From Rothia nasimurium (GTDB lineage: Bacteria; Actinomycetota; Actinomycetes; Actinomycetales; Micrococcaceae), in assembly GCF_004569295.1 (NCBI RefSeq), contig NZ_SPQC01000013.1, positions 1 to 58,656 on the forward strand: a DNA stretch of 58,656 bases, read 5' to 3'. A model generated the notes under the pieces. That model had not been told where the DNA came from, searched no databases, and saw nothing but the letters and a program-made list of their open reading frames with translations. Shown piece after piece: positions 1-10,077 of this stretch (position 1 is the first letter of the stretch; each line of letters starts with the position of its first letter). The position numbers were made by a program, and so were the translations under genes.

Positions 1-234
1 CCGCCCACCCGCGTGAGCCTGACCCTACCGGTTATCAACTACTCAGAGCGCATCTGGTTCCTGGTTGCCGGTAGCGACAAGGCCGAGGCAACTGCCCGCC
101 TGCGGGCGGCGTCCGCTCTACCGGAAACCCAGCTAACCGCCGAGATCCTCACCCAGACCCCGGCAGCTGGGGCTCGCGGCCTGCTCGAAACCCTGATTCT
201 GGCAACCGAGGACGCCCTCGGCTCGACTTCCTAG
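1..234 (+). CDS. pgl: 6-phosphogluconolactonase, C-terminal end (cut by window edge)
   Basis: Only the last 77 codons lie in the window; the reading frame is open from base 1 and stops with TAG at 232-234. The segment LTLPVINYSERIWFLVAG followed by SDKAEA matches the C-terminal part of the DevB/Pgl family, which hydrolyses 6-phosphogluconolactone to 6-phosphogluconate in the oxidative pentose phosphate pathway (cytosol). In actinobacteria pgl normally ends a tal-zwf-opcA-pgl cluster lying next to tpiA-secG, which agrees with the convergent secG gene here. The start is outside the window, so gene length and integrity cannot be judged. Confidence 0.85.
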   Translation, partial: PPTRVSLTLPVINYSERIWFLVAGSDKAEATARLRAASALPETQLTAEILTQTPAAGARGLLETLILATEDALGSTS

Positions 235-253
235 AGTTCAGGTATTTAGAGAC

Positions 254-297
254 AAAAAATTCCCGCCTACCGGTGAACCGGTGGGCGGGAATTTTTG
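254..297. terminator. Bidirectional terminator between pgl and secG
   Basis: An almost perfect inverted repeat has arms of about 20 bases starting AAAAATTCCCGCC and ending GGCGGGAATTTTT. There is one wobble pair and a 3-base loop. A-rich and T-rich flanks on the two sides make it a terminator for both converging genes. Confidence 0.85.
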
Positions 298-305
298 ATG
301 AAAGC

Positions 306-563
306 CTAGATAACGGCGGTTTCAGAGAAACGCAGCACCAGGGCGTAACCGATAATCGCAAAGACCCAGAGCAGAATCACTGTGACGGTCAGACGGATTA
401 GGTTTTTAGATGCCATGCCCGAAGAGTTCAGCGAGGTGGTCATGCCACCACCGAACATATCTGAAAGGCCGCCGCCCTTACCGCGGTTCAGCAGAACCAG
501 CAGGATGGTAAGAATGCTCGCGATAGCGATTAGGACCATCAGGATAATCTTGAGGGTTTCCAC
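306..563 (-). CDS. secG: Preprotein translocase subunit SecG
   Basis: An 85-residue protein, the usual size for SecG, the small auxiliary subunit of the SecYEG translocon in the cytoplasmic membrane. Two hydrophobic segments (about residues 5-22 and 57-77) flank a glycine-rich loop with the family-typical LNRGKGGGLSDMFGGG. The start codon is GTG at 563, preceded by GAAAGG. It is the last gene of the gap-pgk-tpiA-secG run, 75 bases after tpiA, and is probably co-transcribed with it. A short hairpin followed by seven Ts (617-640) lies in the spacer, but the T-run is on the strand opposite to transcription, so I do not read it as a terminator of this operon. Confidence 0.93.
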   Translation of the reverse strand: METLKIILMVLIAIASILTILLVLLNRGKGGGLSDMFGGGMTTSLNSSGMASKNLIRLTVTVILLWVFAIIGYALVLRFSETAVI

Positions 564-638
564 GCAGAACCTTTCAGTCGGGTTGAAGGGCGTTTCGAAG
601 CGCCATCAATCTACTATACCCCTAGTTAGGGTATTTTT

Positions 639-1415
639 TTAGGCCTTGTAACGAGCGATGTTAGCGAATTCGGTGGCGTCGAGGGAAGCGCCGCCCACCA
701 GTACGCCGTCGACGTCTGCCTCGGCCACGATCTCGGGGGCTGATGCTGCCTTGACGGAGCCGCCGTAGAGTACGCGGACCTTACCGGCGACCTCTGCGGA
801 GTAGAGCTTGGTCAGTTCCTCGCGGATAGCCTTGCTCATTTCCTGGGCGTCAGCTGCGGTTGCAACCTTGCCGGTACCGATAGCCCAGACGGGCTCGTAG
901 GCTACGACCAGGGTCTCAGCCTGTTCTTCGGTCAGACCCTCGATGGAGCCGCGTAGCTGGTCCAGGGTGAAGTCGACGTGCTCGCCGGCTTCACGCTTGT
1001 CGAGGCCTTCACCGACGCAGAGTACGGGGGTGAGCTCGTTGCGGTAGGCAGCCTGTACCTTAGCGGCGCAGACGGCGTCGGTTTCGCCGTGGATGGTGCG
1101 GCGCTCTGAGTGGCCGATCAGCACGTAGGTAGCACCGAGCTTCTTGAGGAAGACGCCGGAGATGTCGCCGGTGTAGGCGCCGGAGTCCTGGTCTGAGAGG
1201 TCCTGGCCGCCGTAGACGATGTTGAGCTTGTCGCCGTCAACGAGGGTCTGTACGGAGCGGATGTCGGTGAAGGGAGGGAAAACGGCAACTTCGGCGGTAT
1301 CGTAGTCGAAGTTGGTGTCATCCAGGGTCCAGGCCAGCTTCTGGAGCAGGGTCACACCTTCGGTGTGGTCCATGTTCATCTTCCAGTTGCCTGCGATGAG
1401 GGGCTTGCGAGTCAT
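639..1415 (-). CDS. tpiA: Triose-phosphate isomerase
   Basis: Cytosolic glycolytic/gluconeogenic enzyme interconverting dihydroxyacetone phosphate and glyceraldehyde 3-phosphate. 258 residues, normal for the family. The substrate-binding lysine is in GNWKMN (Lys12), the catalytic histidine in GHSERR (His102), and the catalytic glutamate in [11 protein letters not shown] (Glu174, loop 6). The GG phosphate loop near the C-terminus is present (LYGGSV). The frame is open further upstream, but I place the start at 1415 because it gives the family N-terminus and has a good ribosome-binding site (GAAAGGAACG). It follows pgk by 113 bases on the same strand. Confidence 0.95.
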   Translation of the reverse strand: MTRKPLIAGNWKMNMDHTEGVTLLQKLAWTLDDTNFDYDTAEVAVFPPFTDIRSVQTLVDGDKLNIVYGGQDLSDQDSGAYTGDISGVFLKKLGATYVLIGHSERRTIHGETDAVCAAKVQAAYRNELTPVLCVGEGLDKREAGEHVDFTLDQLRGSIEGLTEEQAETLVVAYEPVWAIGTGKVATAADAQEMSKAIREELTKLYSAEVAGKVRVLYGGSVKAASAPEIVAEADVDGVLVGGASLDATEFANIARYKA

Positions 1416-1528
1416 GGGCTCGTTCCTTTCGCGAAATCTTGAGGTGGGTGGGCAGGACGCGGCGGGTGCGCCCGTCCTGTCCGCTGGCGGGTTAACCGCC
1501 GGGTGGCTTACTGCCACCTGGTGTTGTT

Positions 1529-2752
1529 TTAGGCGCCGAGTGCTTCGAGGCCGGGCAGGGTCTTACCTTCGATGTATTCGAGGGAAGCGCCGCCGCCGGT
1601 GGAGATGTGGCCGAACTGGTCGTCGGAGAAGCCCAGGTTGCGCACTGCTGATGCTGAGTCGCCGCCACCGATGATGGAGAAGGCCTCTGACTCAACGAGG
1701 GTGTCGGCTACTGCCTTGGTGCCGCCTGCGAAGGCTTCAATTTCGAAGACGCCTACGGGGCCGTTCCAGAAGACCAGCTTGGCTTCCTTGATCTTCTGGG
1801 CGAAGAGTTCGCGGGTTGCGGGGCCGATGTCGAGACCTTCTGCCTTGGCGCCCAGATTGCCGCCGGTGAGGTCTTCGATGGGGCGGATTTCGGTGTTAGC
1901 GTCGTTAGAGAAGTCATCTGACCAGACGATGTCTGAGGCGATGATGAGTTCGGTACCCTTCTTAGGGGCTTCTTCCATGTAGCGCTTGCAGTTTTCGATC
2001 TGGTCTTCTTCCAGCAGGGACTGGCCGACCTCGTAGCCCATGGCCTTAGCGAAGGTGTAACCCATGCCGCCACCGATCAGCAGGGCGTCTGCCTTGCCGA
2101 TGAGGTTGTCGATAACTGCCAGCTTGTCTGAGACCTTAGCGCCACCCATGACAACGACGAAGGGGCGGTCGGGGTTCTTGATGACCTTCTGCAGGACGTC
2201 AACTTCGGTCTTGACCAGGTCGCCCAGGTAGGCGGGCAGTTCCTTGGCGATGTCGTACACCGAGGCGTGCTTGCGGTGCACAGCACCGAAGGCGTCGTTG
2301 ACGTAGGCGCCGTTCTCGCCGGTCAGGGCTGCCAGTTCTGCTGCGAATTCGGCGCGCTCGGCGTCGTCCTTGGAGGTTTCGCGGGCGTCGTAGCGTACGT
2401 TTTCAACGACGAGCAGTTCGCCGTCCTTCAGTGCCTCGGCCTTGGCCTTGGCGTCCTCGCCCACCAGGTCAGTTGCGATGATGACGGGGAAGTCTGCCAG
2501 TTCTGCCAGGCGCTCTGCGGCGGGCTTGATGGAGTACTGGGGGTCTACCTGGCCCTTGGGGCGGCCCAGGTGGGCGGTGACGATGACGCGGGCACCGGCG
2601 TCGGTGAGCTTCTTGAGTACGGGCAGGGAGGCGCGGACGCGGCCGTCATCGGTGACGACGCCGTCCTTGAGGGGTACATTCAGGTCGGAACGGACGAGAA
2701 CGCGGCGGCCTGCTACGCCACCGTCGATGAGCTCTGCGAGAGTCTTTGCCAT
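1529..2752 (-). CDS. pgk: Phosphoglycerate kinase
   Basis: Transfers the acyl phosphate of 1,3-bisphosphoglycerate to ADP (reversible, cytosol). About 407 residues. Visible landmarks are RSDLNVPL (substrate-binding N-domain), GAHLGRPKG-type loop (TAHLGRPKG), GGAKVSDK, the hinge-region WNGPVGVFE and the C-terminal nucleotide loop GGGDSASA. An alternative ATG lies 18 bases upstream (2770). I prefer 2752 because it matches family N-termini and GGAG lies 12 bases before it. The gene sits between gap and tpiA, the standard actinobacterial order. Confidence 0.95.
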   Translation of the reverse strand: MAKTLAELIDGGVAGRRVLVRSDLNVPLKDGVVTDDGRVRASLPVLKKLTDAGARVIVTAHLGRPKGQVDPQYSIKPAAERLAELADFPVIIATDLVGEDAKAKAEALKDGELLVVENVRYDARETSKDDAERAEFAAELAALTGENGAYVNDAFGAVHRKHASVYDIAKELPAYLGDLVKTEVDVLQKVIKNPDRPFVVVMGGAKVSDKLAVIDNLIGKADALLIGGGMGYTFAKAMGYEVGQSLLEEDQIENCKRYMEEAPKKGTELIIASDIVWSDDFSNDANTEIRPIEDLTGGNLGAKAEGLDIGPATRELFAQKIKEAKLVFWNGPVGVFEIEAFAGGTKAVADTLVESEAFSIIGGGDSASAVRNLGFSDDQFGHISTGGGASLEYIEGKTLPGLEALGA

Positions 2753-2821
2753 GGGATTTTTCATCTCCATACAGTGAGAGTTGGTTGTGGCTAGCCCCGG
2801 TATGGGGCCGGATAAAGGGAT

Positions 2822-2862
2822 GGGTTAGCGAACCGCGCGCGTGCGCGTCGATTCGCTAACCC
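2822..2862 (-). terminator. Hairpin in the gap-pgk spacer (attenuating or processing stem)
   Basis: Perfect 11-bp inverted repeat GGGTTAGCGAA / TTCGCTAACCC around a GC-rich, partly self-complementary loop. There is no long U-tract after it on the minus strand, so it is more likely a partial terminator or an RNA-processing/stability stem that sets gap and pgk to different levels. That role is inference. Confidence 0.45.
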
Positions 2863-2902
2863 TATCTTATTGCTGTCTTGTTCAAGACCGGTGGATGACA
2901 GC

Positions 2903-4067
<1,165 letters not shown>

Positions 4068-4209
4068 TGTTTCTGTCGGTTTTTTGAGTGGACTTGCGTG
4101 CGTTTATGGATGCTTGACCCCCGTTTTGACCTGGAAATATGGGTTTTGCCGGGTGAGAGCATGAGCAAGACCACCCAGTAAAGGGCAAACCAACAAAAAC
4201 CCACACATC

Positions 4210-5190
4210 CTAATTGAGGTGGCTGACGCCGTTCACACCGGCTTCGGTGCCGGGAATGCCGCGTTCAGCTGCCCGCTTATCGGCCATAGCAATCAGGCGG
4301 CGGATACGGCCGGCAATAGCATCTTTAGTCATGGGAGGTTCAGCCAGGCGCCCCAGTTCGTCAAGGGATGCCTGCTTGTGGGCAACACGCAGTTCACCGG
4401 CGTAGCGCAGGTGCTCGGGTACCTTATCACCCAGAATCTCTAGGGCCCGCTCAACACGGGCACCGGCGGCCACAGCGGCCTGGGCTGACCGGCGCAGGTT
4501 GGCATCGTCGAAGTTGGCCAGGCGGTTGGCGGTCGCTCGCACCTCTTTACGGGCGCGGCGTTCCCGCCAGTTGTCGAGGGCGTCAACAGCGCCCATTCGC
4601 TCTAGCAGCAGGGAGATGGTTTCACCGTCGCGCACGACCACCCGGTCCACCCCGCGCACTTCGCGGGCCTTGGCGATCACGTCGAGACGGCGGGCGGCAC
4701 CGACCAGGGCCAGGGCAGCCTCGGGGCCGGGGCAGGTAAATTCCAGGGCGGACGAACGCCCGGGCTCGGTCAGCGAACCGTGAGCCAGGAAGGCCCCGCG
4801 CATGACAGCTTCAGCATCGGCCAAAGAACCGTTGACCACGGCAGGGGGTAGACCGCGGACGGGGCGGCCGCGTCCGTCCAGCAAACCGGTCTGCCGGGCC
4901 AGCGCTTCGCCGCCCTGATCAACACGAACAACGTAGCGCCCACCCCGGCGCAGCCCGCCACCCGAGATAGAGGTAATGGAAGCCTCGTGGCCGTACATTT
5001 CGGCAATGTTATAGCGCAGGCGTTCTGCGGTGATTTCGAGGTCAACTTCAGCTTCGACCACGATTTTGCCTTGCACGAGGTGCAGACCGTTCGTGAAGCG
5101 CAAGATTGTGGCTACCTCAGCTTTGCGCACGGATGAGCGCGTGGCTTCGTAGTGTGCCAGCTCTTCTTTGACCGATGCCGTCAGGGCCAT
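4210..5190 (-). CDS. whiA: DNA-binding regulator WhiA
   Basis: 326 residues. The N-terminus ([15 protein letters not shown]) and overall layout match WhiA: an N-terminal degenerate LAGLIDADG homing-endonuclease-like domain (about residues 1-220) and a C-terminal helix-turn-helix region (about 240-310, around [20 protein letters not shown]). In Streptomyces WhiA acts with WhiB to control sporulation septation. In non-sporulating actinobacteria and in Bacillus it is linked to cell division and metabolism. It follows yvcK by 63 bases in the conserved rapZ-yvcK-whiA cluster. Confidence 0.93.
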   Translation of the reverse strand: MALTASVKEELAHYEATRSSVRKAEVATILRFTNGLHLVQGKIVVEAEVDLEITAERLRYNIAEMYGHEASITSISGGGLRRGGRYVVRVDQGGEALARQTGLLDGRGRPVRGLPPAVVNGSLADAEAVMRGAFLAHGSLTEPGRSSALEFTCPGPEAALALVGAARRLDVIAKAREVRGVDRVVVRDGETISLLLERMGAVDALDNWRERRARKEVRATANRLANFDDANLRRSAQAAVAAGARVERALEILGDKVPEHLRYAGELRVAHKQASLDELGRLAEPPMTKDAIAGRIRRLIAMADKRAAERGIPGTEAGVNGVSHLN

Positions 5191-5253
5191 GCGGGTCTTC
5201 CTCCAAAGTTGTGTCTGCTCTCGTAAGCGCGGGGTGCCGGTGTGTGGTCGGCG

Positions 5254-6276
5254 TTAGTGTTTAAAGACGTGCTTGTAGGCAGCTGCTAGTTTGAGGGGAT
5301 CGTGCACGCCGGGTTGGTCAGCTTCTGCCACATCAGCCCAGAGCACCTTCGCCCCTAGCTGGGCTGCTACATCTTCAAATGTCGTGCCTTCTCCTGCGGC
5401 GGCGGGATCAGCGATGACTGTATTAACCCTAATTTCTGGAACGTATTCACGCAAAACGAGCAGGTGGTCTGCGGCACTCATGCCGAGGGTTTCTTTGCCG
5501 TCAAGTTCGAGGTTCATCACCAGGCAAATCTTGGCGCTGGTGTTGAGGATAGCGTCGCGCAGGCCGGGCAGGAGCAGGTGCGGGAGTAGGGAGGTATAGA
5601 AGGAACCTGGCCCCAAGACCACCCAGTCGGCCTCGTGTACCGCGCGGACGGCGTCCGAGCAGGCTTCGGTGTTCTCAGGTAGCAGGCGGACCTTGTCCAC
5701 ACGCCCTGCCTTGGCCAGGGTGGCCTGGCCCTGGACGGTATCGCGGAAGGTCACCCCGTGGTCGTTGGTGGTAACGATATCGCCCTCGATCACCAGGGGC
5801 CTAGTAGCCATGGGGAGCACGCGTCCGCGGGCGTTGAGCAGGGCCCCGGCCCAGTCCAGCCCGGCGATAGTGTCGCCTAACAGCTCCCAGAGGGTGACAA
5901 TCAGCAGGTTGCCCAGGGCATGGTTTTCAAGGGCGGTAGGACGTTCAGGGCTGCGGGAGGTGAAGCGGTGCTGCATAACGTCGCGCCAGGTGCGCCCCCA
6001 GTCGGTGTCGTCGCACAGGGCCGAAAGGGCCATGCGCAAATCGCCAGGTGGCAGCACGTCCAGCTCTTCGCGGAGCTTACCCGAGGAGCCCCCGTCGTCC
6101 GCCACGGTTACCACGGCGGTGAGGGCGGTGGTGATGAGCTTGAGGGCAGAAAGGGAGCCGTAGAGGCCGTGCCCACCGCCCAGGGCAGTGACGCGAACGG
6201 GTAGGTCGTGCCCTTGGGCGGTGACGGGCAGTAGGCCGGTTTCGGGGAACCGGCTCATGCGAGTTGCCTCAGACAT
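5254..6276 (-). CDS. yvcK: YvcK/CofD-like gluconeogenesis factor
   Basis: 340 residues. The glycine-rich GGGHGLYGSLSALK (about residues 33-46) and VADDGGSSGKLREELDVLPPGDLR are hallmarks of the YvcK branch of the CofD superfamily, which binds UDP-sugars and affects cell-wall precursor metabolism and growth on gluconeogenic carbon. The enzymatic role is not settled for this branch. Its ATG overlaps the rapZ stop (TAATG, 6278-6274), indicating translational coupling. An in-frame ATG (MSRFPETG) seven codons in is a possible alternative start. Confidence 0.92.
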   Translation of the reverse strand: MSEATRMSRFPETGLLPVTAQGHDLPVRVTALGGGHGLYGSLSALKLITTALTAVVTVADDGGSSGKLREELDVLPPGDLRMALSALCDDTDWGRTWRDVMQHRFTSRSPERPTALENHALGNLLIVTLWELLGDTIAGLDWAGALLNARGRVLPMATRPLVIEGDIVTTNDHGVTFRDTVQGQATLAKAGRVDKVRLLPENTEACSDAVRAVHEADWVVLGPGSFYTSLLPHLLLPGLRDAILNTSAKICLVMNLELDGKETLGMSAADHLLVLREYVPEIRVNTVIADPAAAGEGTTFEDVAAQLGAKVLWADVAEADQPGVHDPLKLAAAYKHVFKH

Positions 6277-7196
6277 TATTCTCGCCCCATGTCGCGGTGG
6301 TGTACGGAGATATTCACGTCTTCCATCTCGCTCAGGCGGCGGGCGATTTCTTCGCTCACGGCCACCGAACGATGCTTACCGCCGGTGCAGCCGATGGCGA
6401 AGGTGGCGTAGAGCTTACCCTCACGGCGGTAGCCCGCGATAACGGGCTGCAGGGCAGCGATGTAGTTGCTGATGAACTCTTCGGTGCCGTCCTGGGCGAA
6501 GACAAAGTCGCGGACGCCGGCGTCCTGCCCGGTCTGGGCCCGCAGGCCGGGCACCCAGTGGGGGTTAGGAATAAAACGCATGTCGGCCATGTAGTGCACA
6601 TCTGAGGGGGTACCGTACTTGAAGCCGAAGCTCATGACGGTGATGTTGACCAGGCGTTCCTTACCCGGGGCGTAGGTTTCGCGCACCTTTTTTGCCAGCT
6701 GGTGGATGTTCATGCCAGAGGTGTCGATAACGTAGTCGGCTTCCTCCTGCAAGCCAGCGAAAATACGGCGTTCTTCGGCAATTGCCTCAGCTACAAGACC
6801 ACCCTGTTGCAGGGGGTGGGGACGGCGCTGGGCCTCGTAGCGGGCGATAATGTCCTTATCGGCGGCGTCCATGAAAAGCATGGAAAAATCGACATCAGAG
6901 GCGCGGAGCTTGTTAATAGCCTCGGGCAGGTCAGCCAGCTGGCGGCGGGCACGAATATCGATACCCACAGCTACTTTGGGGAGTTTACCCGGTGAGTCTT
7001 TGACCAGCTGGGCCAGGGAGCCGAGCATCTGCGGCGGAATGTTATCGACCACGTACCAGCCCTCGTCTTCGAGGGTGTTGGCTGCGGTGGATCGGCCGGC
7101 ACCCGAGATACCGGTGATCACAAGAATTTGCGGCTTGACGGTCTGCTCGCTGGAGTTGGGTGACATGGGTGGGGGTCTCTCGCTTCCACGAATCAT
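6276..7196 (-). CDS. rapZ: RapZ-family nucleotide-binding protein
   Basis: 306 residues. P-loop GISGAGRS at residues 29-36, VVDNIPP motif shortly after, and the C-terminal GCTGGKHRSVA segment that in E. coli RapZ forms part of the metabolite-sensing/RNA-binding half. In E. coli it is the adaptor that targets GlmZ to RNase E. In Gram-positives it is a conserved ATP/GTPase of less certain role, always next to yvcK. The start at 7196 lies 18 bases after the uvrC stop with AGAAG upstream. An internal ATG (MSPNSS, residue 11) behind GGAAG is an alternative. Confidence 0.92.
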   Translation of the reverse strand: MIRGSERPPPMSPNSSEQTVKPQILVITGISGAGRSTAANTLEDEGWYVVDNIPPQMLGSLAQLVKDSPGKLPKVAVGIDIRARRQLADLPEAINKLRASDVDFSMLFMDAADKDIIARYEAQRRPHPLQQGGLVAEAIAEERRIFAGLQEEADYVIDTSGMNIHQLAKKVRETYAPGKERLVNITVMSFGFKYGTPSDVHYMADMRFIPNPHWVPGLRAQTGQDAGVRDFVFAQDGTEEFISNYIAALQPVIAGYRREGKLYATFAIGCTGGKHRSVAVSEEIARRLSEMEDVNISVHHRDMGRE

Positions 7197-7214
7197 TCGG
7201 TTGGTACTTCTAGC

Positions 7215-9203
7215 TTAGTGCACTGCTTCACTCTCGGGTTCATTCCCCGGCCCCGGCGCAAAGCGCTCCCGTATTTTCTGGGCCATAGCGGGGCCAATGC
7301 CCGGTATCTCTTGAAGTTCTTCGACGCTTGCTTCAGAAAGCTGTTTAAGGGAGCCGAAGTGCTTGATGAGGGCTTCGCGTTTGGCAGGGCCCAGCCCGGG
7401 TACGGTGTCGAGGGCAGATTTGACCATTTCTTTACCCCGCTTGGAACGGTGGAAGGTAATAGCGAAGCGGTGGGCCTCATCGCGGATGCGCTGAATCAGG
7501 TACAGGGCGTTAGAGGTTCTGGGCAGAATGACGGGGAAGTCGTCACCCGGCAGCCAGAGCTCTTCGAGGCGCTTGGCGATACCGACCACGTAGATATCGA
7601 TAATTCCCAGGTCTTCGAGGGCCCGGGTGGCGGCGGCAACCTGGGGCTGGCCGCCATCTACCACGACCAGGTTGGGCGGGTAGGCGAACTTGGCCGGCTC
7701 CTTGGTGTGCAGGTCCTCGTCGCTGATTTGGCCGGAAGCCCGCACCCGGGCCCCTGGGGCCTCGTCGGTGAGATAGCGGCGGAAACGACGGTAGATGACG
7801 TCGTACATGCTAGCGGTATCATCGCGGGCGGCGGCACCGGTAATGGAGAACTTGCGGTAGTCGCTCTTCTTGGGCAGGCCGTCCTCAAAGACCACCATGG
7901 AGGCCACCACATTAGTGCTCTGCACGTGGGAGATGTCGTAGCACTCGATCCGCATGAGGGCCTCGGGCAGTTCCAGGGTCTCTTGGAGCTCCACCAGGGA
8001 GGCCGAGCGGGTGGTGAGGTCCCCTGCCCGGCGGGTCTTGTGCAGGGCCAGGGCCTGCTTGGCGTTCTCGGCAACGGTTGCCATCAGCTCAACGCGGTCA
8101 CCACGCTGGGGCACGCTAATGGTCACCTTGGCCCCGCGCACACCCGAGAGCCATTCTTCGAGCTTCTCATGGTTTTCGGGTAGGACCGGCACATTGATAT
8201 GGCGGGGTATCTCGTTGAGGTTGTGGTTGATTTCTTCCTCGGTTGACCCAGCGGCCAGGGCGACAGCGGCCTCACCGTAGACCTGAACCAGTAGGTGGTC
8301 GACCAGGGCTTCAGGGGTGGAGTCTTCGACCTTCTCAACGATCCAGCCCCGCTGGCCGCGGATGCGTCCGCCGCGCACATAAAACACCTGCACCGCAGCT
8401 TCTAGGTCATCTTCGACAAAGTTGAACAGGTCGGCATTCACCGAATCGGGCAGCACCACGGCGTTGCGTTCAAAGGCCTTGGTTAAGGCTTCAATGTCAT
8501 CGCGCAGGCGGGCCGCCTTTTCAAAATCAAAGTCGGCGGCGGCGTCCTTCATCTGCCGGGTCAGCTCGGCAATGAACTTCTCGGCTCCCCCGGCCATGAA
8601 GGAGCACAGGTCCTCAGCGATTTTCTGGTGGTCTTCGCGGCTCACCCTACCCACGCAGGGGGCAGCGCACTTGTCGATGTAACCCAGCAGGCAGGGCCGG
8701 TCGGACGCCTGGGCCCGGTTAAAGACGCCAGCTGAGCAGGTGCGCACCGGGAAGACCCGCAAGAGGGCGTCAAGGGTTTCGCGGATAGCCCAGGCCTGGG
8801 AATAGGGGCCAAAATAGCGCACACCCTTCTTCTTTTCCCCGCGCATGACCTGGGCGCGCGGGAAGCGGTCTTTAAGGGTGACGGCCAGGTAGGGGTAGGA
8901 CTTATCATCGCGGAAGGCGATGTTGAAACGGGGCTTGTATTCCTTAATCCAGGTGTACTCTAGCTGCAGGGATTCGAGCTCGCTGCTCACCACGGTCCAC
9001 TCCACCGAGGCGGCCGTGTGTACCATAGCGTAGGTTTTGGGGCTCAGGGAATCTACGCGGGCAAAATAGGAGTTCAGGCGGTTGCGCAGGTTCTTGGCCT
9101 TGCCCACGTAGATAATACGACCCACCTCGTCGCGGAAGCGGTAAACCCCGGGGTTGGTGGGGATTTCGCCGGACGCCGGGCGGTAGGAGGCAGGATCGGC
9201 CAC
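7215..9203 (-). CDS. uvrC: Excinuclease ABC subunit C
   Basis: 662 residues; makes both incisions in nucleotide excision repair with UvrAB. N-terminal GIY-YIG nuclease (GVYRFRDEVGRIIYVGKAK, about residues 19-37), cysteine cluster region around CLLGYIDKCAAPCVG, UVR domain (about 200-235, UvrB contact), RNase-H-like endonuclease (around ECYDISHVQ and VVVDGGQPQ), and two C-terminal helix-hairpin-helix units (VPGLGPAKREAL and IPGIGPAMAQKI). GTG start at 9203 with AAAGGA 10 bases upstream. It heads the minus-strand run uvrC-rapZ-yvcK-whiA. Confidence 0.96.
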   Translation of the reverse strand: MADPASYRPASGEIPTNPGVYRFRDEVGRIIYVGKAKNLRNRLNSYFARVDSLSPKTYAMVHTAASVEWTVVSSELESLQLEYTWIKEYKPRFNIAFRDDKSYPYLAVTLKDRFPRAQVMRGEKKKGVRYFGPYSQAWAIRETLDALLRVFPVRTCSAGVFNRAQASDRPCLLGYIDKCAAPCVGRVSREDHQKIAEDLCSFMAGGAEKFIAELTRQMKDAAADFDFEKAARLRDDIEALTKAFERNAVVLPDSVNADLFNFVEDDLEAAVQVFYVRGGRIRGQRGWIVEKVEDSTPEALVDHLLVQVYGEAAVALAAGSTEEEINHNLNEIPRHINVPVLPENHEKLEEWLSGVRGAKVTISVPQRGDRVELMATVAENAKQALALHKTRRAGDLTTRSASLVELQETLELPEALMRIECYDISHVQSTNVVASMVVFEDGLPKKSDYRKFSITGAAARDDTASMYDVIYRRFRRYLTDEAPGARVRASGQISDEDLHTKEPAKFAYPPNLVVVDGGQPQVAAATRALEDLGIIDIYVVGIAKRLEELWLPGDDFPVILPRTSNALYLIQRIRDEAHRFAITFHRSKRGKEMVKSALDTVPGLGPAKREALIKHFGSLKQLSEASVEELQEIPGIGPAMAQKIRERFAPGPGNEPESEAVH

Positions 9204-9268
9204 GTGTATCAGGTCCTTTGAGCTAGGTCAGGGGCGATAGGAGCCTCTAGCCCGCGCTGGGTGCTGGG

Positions 9269-9955
9269 CTAGATTCCCCCGTCGCGTTCTGCTGACGGTG
9301 AGACGTTGTATTCGTTTTTGCGGGGCTGGCCAGAGAGCTGGGCGATAGCGTCCATAATCTGGTCGGTGGTCTGGCGGCGCTGCTTGCCGCTCATCCGATC
9401 CCCCAGTTTTTCGAAGGTCATGGGCTCCCCCACCCGCACCGTAAAACGGTGGGGGTAGACCATGTTGGAGCCCGGCTTTTGAATCTTATCGGTACCAATC
9501 AGGCCGATAGGCACTACGGTGGCCCCGGTCATGTGAGCCAGCCAGGCCACCCCGATTTTTCCCTTATAGAGGTAGCCGTCGCGGGAGCGGGTGCCCTCGG
9601 GATAGATGCCGAAGACCTTGCCCTTATTGAGGCGGTCGAGGGCGGTTTCGAGGGCCTTCATGGACTCTTTTTTGTCGGTGCGGTTGACCGGAATAATGTC
9701 GATGACCTGGAAAAGGGTCTTCATGGCCTTGCCCTTGAGGCCCGGTGAGTTGACGTACTCAGACTTGGCGAGAAAGGCAACTCGACGGGGCATGAGGGCT
9801 GAGATAATCACCGAGTCAAGGAAGGCCAGGTGGTTGGAGGCCACGATGACGGGGCCCTCAGCGGGGAAGTTCTCAAGGCCGGTCACGCGGGCGCGGAAGA
9901 CGGTACGGAGCAGGGCTTCGACAGTCTTTTGAGTTGCCTTGTATTTGAGGGACAT
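9269..9955 (-). CDS. 1-acyl-glycerol-3-phosphate acyltransferase (PlsC-like)
   Basis: 228 residues. Acyltransferase motif I is NHLAFLD (HX4D, His42-Asp47), with motif III YPEGTRSRDG around residue 118 and motif IV VPIGLIGTD. The family acylates lysophosphatidate to phosphatidate at the inner membrane face. The exact acceptor is not certain, since actinobacteria carry several paralogues. Start at 9955 because AAGGAG sits directly upstream; a GTG at 9973 lacks a site. The stop lies in a 7-bp stem (CTAGCCC/GGGCTAG, 9247-9272) without a T-run. Confidence 0.88.
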   Translation of the reverse strand: MSLKYKATQKTVEALLRTVFRARVTGLENFPAEGPVIVASNHLAFLDSVIISALMPRRVAFLAKSEYVNSPGLKGKAMKTLFQVIDIIPVNRTDKKESMKALETALDRLNKGKVFGIYPEGTRSRDGYLYKGKIGVAWLAHMTGATVVPIGLIGTDKIQKPGSNMVYPHRFTVRVGEPMTFEKLGDRMSGKQRRQTTDQIMDAIAQLSGQPRKNEYNVSPSAERDGGI

Positions 9956-9997
9956 GAGAACTCCTTGGTGCACAGCTGGCGGGGCCTACCGTGGCAG

Positions 9998-10070
9998 GCA
10001 CCCCACCCGGGGTATGCTTTTTGAAATTTTAGGGCTGTTTTGACCTATTTAGCATACCCCGGCGGGGTGC
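9998..10070. repeat. Long imperfect inverted repeat downstream of uvrA
   Basis: Arms 9998-10018 and 10051-10070 (starting GCACCCC, ending GGGGTATGCT) are complementary apart from one extra base and one mismatch. They enclose a 32-base A/T-rich loop. Each arm is itself partly palindromic (CCCCGCCGGGG). It begins 8 bases after the uvrA stop. There is no U-tract after the outer stem, so it may be a transcript-end stem or a protein/cruciform site rather than a standard terminator. Confidence 0.6.
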
Positions 10071-10077
10071 TGCTGCC

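Noticed and set aside
617-640. Hairpin plus T-run in the tpiA-secG spacer
   Set aside because: The T-run follows the stem only on the plus strand, where no gene is being transcribed; it would not stop the minus-strand operon.
9247-9272. CTAGCCC/GGGCTAG stem at the acyltransferase stop as terminator
   Set aside because: Only 7 bp with a 12-base loop and no T-run; recorded in the gene entry but not called.
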